Source of the DNA: an uncultured Eubacteriales bacterium
GTDB lineage: Bacteria; Bacillota; Clostridia; Christensenellales; Aristaeellaceae
Assembly: GCA_900315675.1 (NCBI GenBank)
Contig: OMZY01000001.1
Location: 124,001-188,000, forward strand
Direction of reading: 5' to 3'
DNA: 64,000 bases
Part shown: piece after piece, positions 51,384-60,480 of the stretch
How the letters are laid out: every line of letters begins with the position of its first letter
Position numbering within the stretch: the stretch's first letter is position 1
Translations under genes and position numbers: made by a program
Notes under the pieces: generated by a model
The model's database searches: none
The model's input: the letters and a program-made list of their open reading frames with translations, nothing else
What the model was told of the DNA's origin: nothing

Positions 51384-52376
51384 TTGAAAAGGACAATGAA
51401 GATCGGCGCGCTGCTGGCAGCAGTTCTGCTGATGAACGGAGGCTGTGCGGCAGAAAAGATTCCGCCGAAACTTTCCGAGGTCGGTTTTTACCTGGATACA
51501 GTCATTACCATGACAGCCTATGTGGAAGACAAACAGGTGCTGAAGGACGCAATGAATGAGTGCGGCCGGTATGAGCAAATCCTTTCACGAACGGTGGAAG
51601 GAAGCGATGTCTGGCGGATCAACCATGCGAAAGGCGAACCTGTGGAGGTGTCGGAGGATACGATGAACATTCTGCGCTGTGCGCAGGAAATCGGCGATCA
51701 GTCCGGCGGCGCATTTGATGTGACCATTGCTCCGGTATCCACCATGTGGAACTTTACCAGGGAGCCTTACACACTGCCGGACAGTGACGCCATTGCACAG
51801 GCAGCCAAACTGGTGGATTATACACGGATGAAGCTGGAAGGAAATACCGTGACGCTTCCTGAAGGCATGATGATTGACCTGGGCGGTATAGCCAAGGGAT
51901 ATATTGCAGACCGTGTAAAAGCATACCTGCAGGAACGCGGCGTACAATACGCGATTCTCTCCTTCGGGGGCAACATTGTGGCCATCGGCAGCCGGAAACC
52001 GGACGGTTCACCCTGGCGGGTCGGGATTCAGGATATTGATAAACCGACCGGGGAACATATGCTGATTTCCGTCAATAAAGGCGGATCCACGGTAACCAGC
52101 GGAACCTATGAGCGGGGATTTGATCTCGACGGCGTAAGGTATCACCACCTGCTGTCACCGGATACCGGCTGGCCTGTGCAGAATGAACTGGCTTCCGTAA
52201 CCATCTTCTCGGAAAGTTCAATGGAAGGAGACGCCCTGTCCACAACGGCGTTTATCCTGGGGACGGACAAGGGACTTGAACTGATTGAAAGTCTGAAAGG
52301 CGTTGAAGCTGTATTTATCGCGAAGGACCGGAAGGTGACGTATTCCTCCGGTGCAGAAGAATACATGGTACAGTGA
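51384..52376 (+). CDS. apbE: FAD:protein FMN transferase (ApbE), lipoprotein
   Basis: Attaches FMN from FAD to Thr/Ser in FMN-binding domains. The N-terminus MKIGALLAAVLLMNGGCAAEK carries a lipobox-like NGGC, so it should be membrane-anchored outside. Conserved parts are FYLDTVITMTAY, GAFDVTIAPVSTMWNF, MMIDLGGIAKGYIADRV (metal and FAD region), SFGGNIVAIGSR and WPVQNELASVTIF. The frame opens with TTG at 51384 (AGGAG eight bases upstream); an ATG at 51396 gives a normal signal peptide with weaker ribosome binding. Its target is plausibly the secreted reductase encoded at 47.8-50.3 kb. The Gx gene is 16 bases upstream. Confidence 0.93.
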   Translation: MKRTMKIGALLAAVLLMNGGCAAEKIPPKLSEVGFYLDTVITMTAYVEDKQVLKDAMNECGRYEQILSRTVEGSDVWRINHAKGEPVEVSEDTMNILRCAQEIGDQSGGAFDVTIAPVSTMWNFTREPYTLPDSDAIAQAAKLVDYTRMKLEGNTVTLPEGMMIDLGGIAKGYIADRVKAYLQERGVQYAILSFGGNIVAIGSRKPDGSPWRVGIQDIDKPTGEHMLISVNKGGSTVTSGTYERGFDLDGVRYHHLLSPDTGWPVQNELASVTIFSESSMEGDALSTTAFILGTDKGLELIESLKGVEAVFIAKDRKVTYSSGAEEYMVQ

Positions 52377-52389
52377 TCGGAGAGTATAG

Positions 52390-52953
52390 ATGAAGAAAAA
52401 GTATTGGATCGCAGGAACGGCGGCAGTTATTGTTCTGATTGCAGCAATTGTTTTGCTGCTGATGCAGAACAATAACAATAATTCAGAATCCAGAATTCAG
52501 AATTCAGAATTAAATGCTGAGGCAATATATACAGCAGTTCCTGACGTAGAAAAGAAGAAGGAAGAAACTGTGAAGGAAACGGCTGAAGCTGAGAAGAAGG
52601 AACAGCCTTTCCTGGTGCAGATTACAGAGAATGATCCCGCAACGGCTTATGTGCTTGTGAGAATGCCGAATCCTGTCGGCCTGCTGCCGCTTCCGACAGA
52701 AGGAGAGTACAGCAGGACCATCCGGATACAGATGGCAGACGGTTCAGAAGCGGTGAACGTGCTTCATCTGACAACAGACGGGTTCCGGATGGAGGACGCC
52801 AACTGTGAAGGACATGACTGCGTAAAGCAGGGAGAAGTGACCCTGGCAAACCGGGAGGACCGGATTCTTTCCAACATGATTATCTGCCTGCCGCACCAGC
52901 TGTCCGCTGAGCTGATTACGAGGGAAGAAGCCGAACAGATGCTCAGCCGCTGA
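52390..52953 (+). CDS. NusG domain II-containing protein (EetA-like) with heptamer-encoded insert
   Basis: 187 residues. One N-terminal helix (WIAGTAAVIVLIAAIVLLLM) anchors it. The outside domain (about 75-187) is NusG_II type, with RTIRIQMADGSEAVNVLHL, DANCEGHDCVKQGEV and ILSNMIICLPHQLSAEL, including the conserved Cys pair and ICLPH signature. Codons 31-41 (NSESRIQNSEL) are encoded by four AATTCAG-type heptamers, so the linker contains repeat DNA in frame. It is last in the Gx-ApbE-NusG_II operon. Such proteins accompany flavinylated reductase or Eet systems; their exact role is unknown. Confidence 0.85.
   Translation: MKKKYWIAGTAAVIVLIAAIVLLLMQNNNNNSESRIQNSELNAEAIYTAVPDVEKKKEETVKETAEAEKKEQPFLVQITENDPATAYVLVRMPNPVGLLPLPTEGEYSRTIRIQMADGSEAVNVLHLTTDGFRMEDANCEGHDCVKQGEVTLANREDRILSNMIICLPHQLSAELITREEAEQMLSR
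52480..52513. repeat. AATTCAG heptamer array inside the NusG_II gene
   Basis: Four units in a row (AATTCAG, AATCCAG, AATTCAG, AATTCAG) followed by AATTAAA, in frame within coding sequence. Confidence 0.85.
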
Positions 52954-53067
52954 CCGTTCGGCTGCAACATGATATCCGGGAAACCGGAGGCACATAAAAT
53001 TTATTTTTCAGCCATGCAATAAAAGCGATTTTTTCATCGTCTAATATAGTGGGAGGAGGTTTCCATT

Positions 53068-54450
53068 ATGAAGAAACAGTTCTTTTTTGCTGTCCTGATG
53101 ACGCTCTGTATCCTTTGCGCTGCCGCATCTGCGGATCCGGTCATCACCGACAGGGAAGCAACCGCATGGATTGCTGAAAACAACTATCTGTATCTGCAGA
53201 ATGCGGAAGGACGTATTTCACAGATGCCGCTGGAAATGGCCGATCTGCTGCAAATGACGAAGGATGAGCTGATCTGCCAGACCAAAGACGGCCGGACCAT
53301 TGCGGTAAAAAAAGACGGCACAGGCAGCCGGACCGTGGATCCGGGCGCGGAGCTTCCGCAGGATACCCGGGTTGAACTGAGCGCAGAAGGGGTGCTGAGA
53401 CTGAACGGTTCAGTGATTTCCAATTCTGCCGTGCAGGCGGTGAACGACGGTGTCTTCCTTTACTATACTGAAAGAATGGGGGCTTTATATCTCCTGCGCG
53501 TCAGTCCGATGCAGAACGATATGCAACCTCTTACCCTGGGGAGCAGGGACGCCAACGCGGCAGCCCTTACAGGCAAATCCATTCCCGAACCCCTGAATCT
53601 GACGGTGAGCAAAGACGCGGTGGTTCTGACAACAACGGATCACCGGGTTATCGTGATGGATCTGAACAAGGGTACGACTGAAGAACTGGCCGCACTGAGC
53701 AGAGAGACCCTGTCGGCCTGTATGGTCAACGATGTAGTGTACCGTTATCACCATGCGAACGACAGAACCTGGGTCATCGAATCCGGTGTGGCAGAGACAG
53801 CGGCAACCATGAAGCCTGCCGCAACAGAAACAATGAAACCGGCTGAGACGGCACAACCTACAGCAACCCCCAGGCCTGCCGCAACGGCTAAACCCGCGGA
53901 GAACAAGTCCGGCAATGAGAACCTTATTGACGATGACGGAACCATTCATTACGGCGCCAGGGGAAACACGGTCAAGAAAATCCAGAAGAGGCTGGCTGAC
54001 CTTGGATATCCTGTGGGTTCAGCAGACGGCAAATACGGCAACGATACGCAGGTGGCCATCGATCTGTTCTGCGAAGCAATAGGCGCGAAACTGCACAACT
54101 ACATTCCGAAAAAGGTTCAGAACAAACTGTTTGCCGATGACGCTCCGTACTGCGTCTTTGATATGTATATGCCGCTGAAGAAAGGCGACAAGGGCGGCAA
54201 TGTACGACTGATGCAGAAACGGCTGAAGGATCTGGGCTATGATCCCGGCACAGTGGATGGCAGCTACGGCAAGAACACGGTTGCAGCGGTTGCCCGTTTC
54301 CAGGCCGCCTATGATATTGCCCGGGAAGCGAATGAGAAGCCCGGCGAGGTGGCTTCACGTGATATGCTGATTACATTGTACGCAACGGAAACCAAACCGC
54401 AGATCGGCACCGCTGCTTCGATTGACGGCGGAGCGAGCAATTTCAAATAA
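53068..54450 (+). CDS. Secreted protein with two peptidoglycan-binding domains
   Basis: Signal peptide MKKQFFFAVLMTLCILCAAASA, then about 220 residues with a beta-propeller-like or PepSY-like pattern that I do not recognise. A Thr/Pro/Ala-rich linker with repeated MKPA and ATPRP units lies at about 248-280. Two PG_binding_1 domains follow: HYGARGNTVKKIQKRLADLGY and KKGDKGGNVRLMQKRLKDLGY, each ending in YGxxT. No catalytic domain is present, so it is probably a wall-attached sensor or adaptor. GGAGGAGG lies about eight bases before the ATG. Confidence 0.82.
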   Translation: MKKQFFFAVLMTLCILCAAASADPVITDREATAWIAENNYLYLQNAEGRISQMPLEMADLLQMTKDELICQTKDGRTIAVKKDGTGSRTVDPGAELPQDTRVELSAEGVLRLNGSVISNSAVQAVNDGVFLYYTERMGALYLLRVSPMQNDMQPLTLGSRDANAAALTGKSIPEPLNLTVSKDAVVLTTTDHRVIVMDLNKGTTEELAALSRETLSACMVNDVVYRYHHANDRTWVIESGVAETAATMKPAATETMKPAETAQPTATPRPAATAKPAENKSGNENLIDDDGTIHYGARGNTVKKIQKRLADLGYPVGSADGKYGNDTQVAIDLFCEAIGAKLHNYIPKKVQNKLFADDAPYCVFDMYMPLKKGDKGGNVRLMQKRLKDLGYDPGTVDGSYGKNTVAAVARFQAAYDIAREANEKPGEVASRDMLITLYATETKPQIGTAASIDGGASNFK

Positions 54451-54470
54451 GATCACTGTCTCAAATATCA

Positions 54471-54506
54471 AAACTGCCGGAGCATACAAAGCTCCGGCAG
54501 TTTTTA
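54471..54506. terminator. Bidirectional terminator between converging genes
   Basis: A perfect 13-bp stem AAACTGCCGGAGC / GCTCCGGCAGTTT with a 7-base loop, T tract on both strands. Confidence 0.9.
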
Positions 54507-54539
54507 TGCCAGAAACAGACCAGGCCGGTTTCTGGGTCA

Positions 54540-56150
54540 TCAGATCAGACTGTTTGCAGTCAGAACACGAAGCGCCGCCGTGATTCCGTCCGCAGCGGCA
54601 GATACGATTCCGCCCGCGTAGCCCGCACCTTCGCCAACCGGATAAAGACCGCGCAGATCTTCCGCTTCACCCAGTGCGTTGCGGCTGATACGGACAGGGG
54701 AGGAGGAGCGCGTTTCGGGACCGGTCAGGACGGCGTCCGGATTCGCAAAGCCAGCAAGCTGGGCGTTCATGGCACGAATTCCTTTTTTCAGGTTTTCTGT
54801 GATCCAGTCCGGCAAAACAGCCCGAAGATCAGCAGGAACAACGCCGGGACGATAAGAAGGCGTGATTTCACCAAAGGAGACCGAAGCCCTGTTCTCAAGA
54901 AAATCTCCAACCCTTTGTGCCGGCGCGATGAAATGGCCGCCGCCCGCACGGAACGCCGCTTTTTCGATACTGCGCTGGAGAATAAAACCGGCCAGAGGGT
55001 GATCATCCCCGAAATCCTGGGGTTTAACCCCGACCAGCAGGGCGGCATTGCTGTTGACGCTGTCACGGGCATGCAGGCTCATGCCGTTGGTCACGACTCC
55101 GCCGGGCTGGGAAGCCGCAGCGATGACTTCACCGCCAGGACACATACAGAAGGTATAAACACCCCGGCCGTCCGGAGTATGACAGATCAGCTTATAAGAC
55201 GCGGCACCCAGCGCAGGATGGCCGGCGAAGGATCCATACTGGGATCGGTCAATGAACGTACGGGGATGTTCAATCCGCACACCCATGGCAAAGGGTTTCT
55301 GCTCCATACGAAGGCCCTGACCGAAAAGCGTCTGAACTGTATCCCGTGCAGAATGACCGATACACAGCAGGATAGTGTCAGTCAGGAATTCGCGCTGCTC
55401 TCCGTTGCAGGAAAGCACCGCGCCTTCTATATGACTGCCGCGGATGATCAGCTTTTCCAGACGGGTTTCAAAATACACCGCACCGCCAAGACGGATAATT
55501 TCATTCCGTATAGACGCGACGACGCCTTTGAGACGGTCTGTGCCGATATGCGGTTTCTGATCAATAAGGATCTCCTCCGGCGCGCCGTGTGAGACGAAGG
55601 TTTCCAGAATGCTGCGGACATGGGGACTTTTAATGCCGCACGTCAGCTTTCCGTCTGAAAAAGCACCGGCGCCCCCTTCACCGTACTGTACATTTGAATC
55701 AGGATTCAGAATACCGCTTTCCTGCATGGCGGTTACATCATCTGTACGCTGGTCTACAGGCTTGCCCCGTTCAATGAGGACGGGACAGGCACCTGCACGG
55801 GCCAGTGTCAGCGCGGCAAAAAGACCTGCCGGGCCGGCACCGACCACCAGCGGCGGCTGGCTGAGTGCAGTATGGGAAGTGAAGGAAGGAATACTGTTTT
55901 TCTGACTGCATGAAGAGGAGACCGGTGACAGGTTCTTGTTTCTGCGAAGCGCACCGGTTTCATTCTTCAGGGACAGGTCAACGGAGAGAACAAAATGAAC
56001 GTCCCGCTTGTCTCTGGCGTCAACGCTGCGGCGTGATATGTGAAAAGAGAGAAGCTGATCAGGGGTCAGCTTCAGTTTTTTCAGCAGCGCATCACGGATC
56101 GTGGATTCGGTATAATCCAGCGGGACAGAAAGATTTGTCAGTCTGAGCAT
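54540..56150 (-). CDS. FAD-dependent dehydrogenase-like protein (COG2509)
   Basis: 536 residues. The N-terminal 95 residues form a small domain (LRLTNLSVPLDYTESTIRDALLKKL) typical of this family. The FAD Rossmann motif is VVGAGPAGLFAALTLARAG (about 102-120) with the ERGKPVDQRT segment, later VQYGEGGAGAFSDGKLTCG, CIGHSARDT, and the closing YPVGEGAGYAGGIVSAAADG. It is annotated generally as an NAD(FAD)-using dehydrogenase with no known substrate. Start at 56150: AGGAAG eight bases upstream, and the gene overlaps truA by 13 bases in another frame, marking translational coupling at the end of the ecf operon. Confidence 0.85.
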   Translation of the reverse strand: MLRLTNLSVPLDYTESTIRDALLKKLKLTPDQLLSFHISRRSVDARDKRDVHFVLSVDLSLKNETGALRRNKNLSPVSSSCSQKNSIPSFTSHTALSQPPLVVGAGPAGLFAALTLARAGACPVLIERGKPVDQRTDDVTAMQESGILNPDSNVQYGEGGAGAFSDGKLTCGIKSPHVRSILETFVSHGAPEEILIDQKPHIGTDRLKGVVASIRNEIIRLGGAVYFETRLEKLIIRGSHIEGAVLSCNGEQREFLTDTILLCIGHSARDTVQTLFGQGLRMEQKPFAMGVRIEHPRTFIDRSQYGSFAGHPALGAASYKLICHTPDGRGVYTFCMCPGGEVIAAASQPGGVVTNGMSLHARDSVNSNAALLVGVKPQDFGDDHPLAGFILQRSIEKAAFRAGGGHFIAPAQRVGDFLENRASVSFGEITPSYRPGVVPADLRAVLPDWITENLKKGIRAMNAQLAGFANPDAVLTGPETRSSSPVRISRNALGEAEDLRGLYPVGEGAGYAGGIVSAAADGITAALRVLTANSLI

Positions 56151-56938
56151 GTTACATCTTCCTCGTGCCAACGTAAGGATTCAGGGTCGGTAAAGGCCTG
56201 TGGGGGATATCTGACTTCAGTCAGTTCCAGTCCGTGTGCCGGAGCAGTCATGCCGAGCGCAAGCCGGTCCAGCGTTTCAAAAGCCCTGGTGAAGGAATCC
56301 GGCTGAAATTTACCAAGACCGATTTCCACAACGGTACCCGCAATGATCCGAACCATATTATACAGAAAAGCGTCTCCGCTGACGGTCAGGATCCACTCCT
56401 GTCCCCGCACTTCAAGACCGGCGGACCGCAGGGTTCGTACGGTGGTTTTTGCTGTACCGCCTGACGCCTGAAAGGCCGCAAAATCATGACGGCCTGTCAG
56501 AGTAGCGAGAGCCTGCCGAACGGGGGCTTCCGCCAGCGGCACAGGGACGTGCCAATGTGTATTGCGCCGGAGCGCGCTGGCATGGCGGGCATTCCAGATC
56601 CGATAGGTATAGGTTTTACCGGCAGTGAGAAAACGGGCGTGGAAACCGGCCGGAACTTCACGGCCGTCCAGCACCCGGATATCAGGCGGAAGCATTGTGT
56701 TAAGCACAAAAGGATATTTATCCGGAGGGATTGTAGATTCTGTATCAAAATGGACTTTCTGATCCAGCGCATGAACACCGGCATCCGTGCGGGAAGCTCC
56801 GGTAACCGTAACAGGCTGCCCGCAGGCAGAGGAAAGCGCCTCCTCAAGCACCTGCTGGACAGCCAGACCGTTAATCTGCCGTTGCCAGCCGGCATAGGCG
56901 GTTCCGTCATATTCCACTGTCAGCAGGATCCGTTTCAA
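56138..56938 (-). CDS. truA: tRNA pseudouridine(38-40) synthase
   Basis: 266 residues. The catalytic Asp is in SRTDAGVHAL (about residue 51). Other family parts are YDGTAYAGWQRQ, GKTYTYRIWNA, HDFAAFQASGG and FLYNMVRIIAGTVVEIG. The start is TTG, overlapping the ecfT stop (TTTTGA), with GGAGGG about nine bases upstream. The order ecfA1-ecfA2-ecfT-truA is normal for Firmicutes, but the ribosomal protein genes often beside it are absent. Confidence 0.96.
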   Translation of the reverse strand: MKRILLTVEYDGTAYAGWQRQINGLAVQQVLEEALSSACGQPVTVTGASRTDAGVHALDQKVHFDTESTIPPDKYPFVLNTMLPPDIRVLDGREVPAGFHARFLTAGKTYTYRIWNARHASALRRNTHWHVPVPLAEAPVRQALATLTGRHDFAAFQASGGTAKTTVRTLRSAGLEVRGQEWILTVSGDAFLYNMVRIIAGTVVEIGLGKFQPDSFTRAFETLDRLALGMTAPAHGLELTEVRYPPQAFTDPESLRWHEEDVTCSD

Positions 56939-57738
56939 AAGATGATTCCCTCCAGTATGATCAGCGCCAGCAGCGCAGCCACGGCGCCGCAGGCTATCCA
57001 GTCGTTCCGGGTGATCTTCAGAACACGCAGGCGGGTGCGGCCTTCACCGCCATGATAACAACGGCTTTCCATGGCCATAGCCAGATCTCCCGCACGGCGG
57101 AAGGCACTGACAAACAGCGGCACCAGCAGGGGGACCATGGCTTTCGCACGGGAAAGCAGGTTTCCGCTCTCAAAATCTGCGCCGCGCGCCATCTGGGCTT
57201 TCATGATTTTGTCCGTTTCCTCCAGCAGGGTGGGAATGAAACGCAGAGCAATGGTCATCATCATGGCCAGTTCATGGGCCGGGAAATGAATAACCTTCAG
57301 GGGGGACAGCAGGATTTCAATTCCATCGGAAAGCGCCACGGGGGAAGTGGTGAGGGTCAGCAGGCTGGTGCCGATGACCAGGAAGATCAGCCGCAGGGAA
57401 TAGAAAGCAGCCTGCATAAAGCCTTCCTGTGTAATCCGGATGCCCCAGAATTCCACCCAGACAGTTTCGCCCGTTGTGAAGAACAGGTTCAGCAGGAAGG
57501 TCAGGATAATAATCAGACGCAGCGGTTTTAATCCGCGCAGAAGCATGCGGAAGGGAACATTTGCCAGACGGGATGTCAGCCAGACAAAGCCCAGAATGAC
57601 AGCATAGCCGAGGAAAGTCCTGGCCATGAAAACCGTAACGATAAAAACAATGGTCAGGATCAGCTTCACACGGGGATCCAGACGATGAACCTTACTGTCC
57701 ACAGGATAGTACTGACCCATGGTGATGTTGTTCAGCAC
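56935..57738 (-). CDS. ecfT: ECF transporter transmembrane component
   Basis: 267 residues. Energy-coupling membrane subunit that joins the two ATPases with interchangeable S-components. Helices near 25-55, 60-80, 100-130 and 240-262; the coupling helix region holds two small motifs of the A-R-G type (KAQMARGADFE and SAFRRAGDLAMAMESRCY), as known for EcfT. The start is GTG with GGAGGG, overlapping the ecfA2 stop by seven bases. The pairing partner FolT is encoded 15 kb upstream under a THF riboswitch. Confidence 0.95.
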   Translation of the reverse strand: MLNNITMGQYYPVDSKVHRLDPRVKLILTIVFIVTVFMARTFLGYAVILGFVWLTSRLANVPFRMLLRGLKPLRLIIILTFLLNLFFTTGETVWVEFWGIRITQEGFMQAAFYSLRLIFLVIGTSLLTLTTSPVALSDGIEILLSPLKVIHFPAHELAMMMTIALRFIPTLLEETDKIMKAQMARGADFESGNLLSRAKAMVPLLVPLFVSAFRRAGDLAMAMESRCYHGGEGRTRLRVLKITRNDWIACGAVAALLALIILEGIIF

Positions 57739-58595
57739 TGCGATCCCTCCTTCCAGAGACGGAGAAGCTGTTCCTTCAGCTGCTCCGGACGGAACAGATC
57801 TGCGGGCAGATCATAACCTTTCGCGCGAAGCCGGGCACACAGGCGGGCGGCTTCCGGCACATCCAGGCCGATGGAAGTCATCATCTCTTCCTGCATGAAG
57901 ATTTCCCGGGGCGTTCCGTCAGCTACGATTTTTCCGTCGCTCATGACAATCAGACGGGTAGCCAGCCGGGCCATATCATCCATACTGTGGGAAACCATCA
58001 GAATGGTGACGTTTTCCCGGGCGTGAAGTTCTTCCAGCATACTCAGGATCCGGTCACGACCGCGGGGATCCAGCCCGGCTGTCGGCTCGTCCAGGATCAG
58101 AACTGAGGGACGCATCGCCAGCACACCGGCTATGGCGACACGACGCATCTGGCCGCCGGACAGTTCGAAGGGACTGCGTTCAGCGTACTTCTGATAATCC
58201 AGATGCACGCAGTCCATGGCGTAACGGACCCGCTCGTCAATTTCCGCCGCGGACAGTCCCTGGTTTTTCGGTCCGAAGGCGATGTCCTTTGCAACAGTTT
58301 CCTCAAAAAGCTGATATTCAGGGTATTGAAACACAAGGCCGATCCGCTGACGGAGCGCACGGCGGTTGACATGTTCTCCGTTCAGATCTTCCCCGTCCAC
58401 AAGAACCTGCCCTGAGGTTGGCTTCAGCAAGCCGTTCAGATGCTGCACAAGGGTGGATTTTCCGCTGCCGGTGTGACCGATGATACCGACAAATTCTCCG
58501 TTTTCAATCCGGAAGGAAACATCATTCAGCGCAACAGTACGCAGGGCACTGCCTTCAGAATAGCAATGGGTCAGGTGGCTGACTTCAATGGGCAC
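57732..58595 (-). CDS. ecfA2: ECF transporter ATPase A2
   Basis: 287 residues. Walker A GHTGSGKST (about residues 39-47), Q-loop FQYPEYQLFEETV, signature LSGGQMRRVAIAGVL, Walker B VLILDEPTAGLD, switch His MVSHSMDD, and the C-terminal helical extension typical of EcfA. Residue layout with YPEYQLF marks the A2 type. The start is GTG with GGAGG, overlapping ecfA1 by 25 bases. Confidence 0.95.
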   Translation of the reverse strand: MPIEVSHLTHCYSEGSALRTVALNDVSFRIENGEFVGIIGHTGSGKSTLVQHLNGLLKPTSGQVLVDGEDLNGEHVNRRALRQRIGLVFQYPEYQLFEETVAKDIAFGPKNQGLSAAEIDERVRYAMDCVHLDYQKYAERSPFELSGGQMRRVAIAGVLAMRPSVLILDEPTAGLDPRGRDRILSMLEELHARENVTILMVSHSMDDMARLATRLIVMSDGKIVADGTPREIFMQEEMMTSIGLDVPEAARLCARLRAKGYDLPADLFRPEQLKEQLLRLWKEGSQC

Positions 58596-59425
58596 AGTCT
58601 TTCCACCTCCTCAACAAACTCATCAACGGTCAGGATTCCGGGCTTCAGCGGCATTCCCTCTGCACGGAGTTCACCGGCCAGGGCAGTCATATGCGGAACA
58701 TCCAGATGCATTTCGCGCATCTCATCCACACGGTCAAATACTTCGGCAGGGGTACCTTCAAGACGGATCTGACCATCGGTTACAACAAGCACACGGTCGG
58801 CCTGTGCGGCTTCCTCCATGAAATGGGTGATCCACACCACGGTGATGCCTTTCTGGCGGTTCAGGGTACGAATCGTATCCAGAACTTCCTTACGGCCGGA
58901 AGGATCAAGCATGGCGGTCGCTTCATCCGCAATAATGACGGAGGGTTCCATGGCCAGGATGCCGGCTATGGCAACCCGCTGCTTCTGGCCGCCGGAAAGC
59001 AGATGCGGCGCTTTATCCGCATATTTGCTCATGCGAACGGCAGAGAGAGCGCTCTCAATACGGGGAAGCATTTCTTCCGTGGGAACGCCGAGGTTTTCCA
59101 GACCGAAGGCGACATCCTCCTTGACGACGGTAGCCACAATCTGGTTGTCCGGATTCTGGAAGATCATACCTGCACGCTGCCGGATTTCCCAGACGTATTT
59201 CTCCTCGCGCGTGTCATAACCGCAGACCAGGACATTCCCTTCGGTGGGAACATAAAGGGCGTTGAGGAGCTTGGCCATTGTGGATTTACCGGAGCCGTTA
59301 TGGCCCAGAACAGCAACGAATTCTCCGGGCTGTATGACCGCAGAGACGCCGGAAAGAGCAGGCGTCGCCTGCTCTTCATAGGAATAGGATACATCGTTCA
59401 GCTGAACGCGGGTATCGGAATGCAT
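58571..59425 (-). CDS. ecfA1: ECF transporter ATPase A1
   Basis: 284 residues. Walker A GHNGSGKST (about 37-45), Q-loop FQNPDNQIVATVV (A1 signature), ABC signature LSGGQKQRVAIAGIL, Walker B VIIADEATAMLD, switch His WITHFMEEA. The start is ATG with AAAGGA upstream. It heads the five-gene overlapping operon. No other S-component gene adjoins, which is normal for a group II ECF system. Confidence 0.95.
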   Translation of the reverse strand: MHSDTRVQLNDVSYSYEEQATPALSGVSAVIQPGEFVAVLGHNGSGKSTMAKLLNALYVPTEGNVLVCGYDTREEKYVWEIRQRAGMIFQNPDNQIVATVVKEDVAFGLENLGVPTEEMLPRIESALSAVRMSKYADKAPHLLSGGQKQRVAIAGILAMEPSVIIADEATAMLDPSGRKEVLDTIRTLNRQKGITVVWITHFMEEAAQADRVLVVTDGQIRLEGTPAEVFDRVDEMREMHLDVPHMTALAGELRAEGMPLKPGILTVDEFVEEVERLCPLKSAT

Positions 59426-59456
59426 GACAGTTCCTTTCTATTACGAAAATATATGA

Positions 59457-60392
59457 TCAGTCAGTAAGTGTAATACAGTGGATAGTGGGGAAACAGAGAA
59501 GCCTGCCAGGGAAGACAGAGGTACCGACACCGGGGGAGATCAGAAGATCCACCCGGTTTTCCTTCAGCCATCCGCTGCGATACCGGTCGGGAACATCCTC
59601 CGCGATATTCAAGGCAGAAGAGAAGAAACTCATCTGCCCGGCATGGGTATGACCGAACAGGCCAAGATCAAACCAGCCGAGGTTTCCATAAGCATCAGGG
59701 GCAATCTGGGCATCCGGAATGACGGAGGGGTTATGACTGAGCAGAATGACAAAATCCCGGGCACTGACGGATTTGGCGACTGCTTTGATGTCAGGGGTTC
59801 CGGTAAGTTTATCATCCAGACCGGCAATGAAGATCTGACGGGAGGCGATACTGACAGGAACCACCCGGTTGATCAGCGGGATAACGCCGGCATTGGTCAT
59901 GGTTTCAGCCAGCTGCTGGCAGGAGGCATCTGTTTTTCCGCGGTCCGCTTCACCGATGACGCCGAATATGCCGTAACGGGAGTGGATGGTTCCCTGCTTC
60001 TGCAAAGCACGGAAGAACTTCATGGCAGTCTGATTATCCGTGGCGTAATCGCCGCCGAAAAGGACCAGATCGGGACGGAGCGCATTGATCCGCGCGATCA
60101 GATGGCCCAGATCCGCATCAGAGAACCAGAAACCGTAATGAATATCACTCAGATAGACAACACGGAGATTGTTGGCTTCCTCAGGAAAGTCATCAGACCG
60201 GATAGTCTTCTGCTCTGTCTGAAGAAGGCGCGCTTCCAGCAGCGGATAGCAGGCAGCCAGGATAACCAGCACAAGAAGGAATATCAGCCAGCGCCGGCGC
60301 CGGGGATGACGTATCTGATGCCGGCCGCGGCGGAAGGAGGGAGAAGAACGGCGGGAAGCGGAGGAAACATGCTTTCCACGGTACGCGTTCAT
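59457..60392 (-). CDS. Membrane-anchored metallophosphoesterase (YkuE/LpxH-like)
   Basis: 311 residues. A basic, serine-rich N-terminus is followed by one helix (WLIFLLVLVILAACYPLLEA, about 35-54). The calcineurin-like domain has the blocks LSDIHYG (about 91-97), GGDYATDN, DDK-type loop, LSHNPSVIPD and FGHTHAGQ, all metal ligands. Family members act on lipid or nucleotide phosphate at the membrane. It is next to the ecf operon on the same strand but separated by about 30 bases and is probably independent. Confidence 0.85.
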   Translation of the reverse strand: MNAYRGKHVSSASRRSSPSFRRGRHQIRHPRRRRWLIFLLVLVILAACYPLLEARLLQTEQKTIRSDDFPEEANNLRVVYLSDIHYGFWFSDADLGHLIARINALRPDLVLFGGDYATDNQTAMKFFRALQKQGTIHSRYGIFGVIGEADRGKTDASCQQLAETMTNAGVIPLINRVVPVSIASRQIFIAGLDDKLTGTPDIKAVAKSVSARDFVILLSHNPSVIPDAQIAPDAYGNLGWFDLGLFGHTHAGQMSFFSSALNIAEDVPDRYRSGWLKENRVDLLISPGVGTSVFPGRLLCFPTIHCITLTD

Positions 60393-60480
60393 TTCTCATC
60401 ATCTCCTTACGGAAAAATTGACTGCATAACAGAAATATTATACACTAATTCCATGAATCTTCAAGGAGTGGGGAGATATT

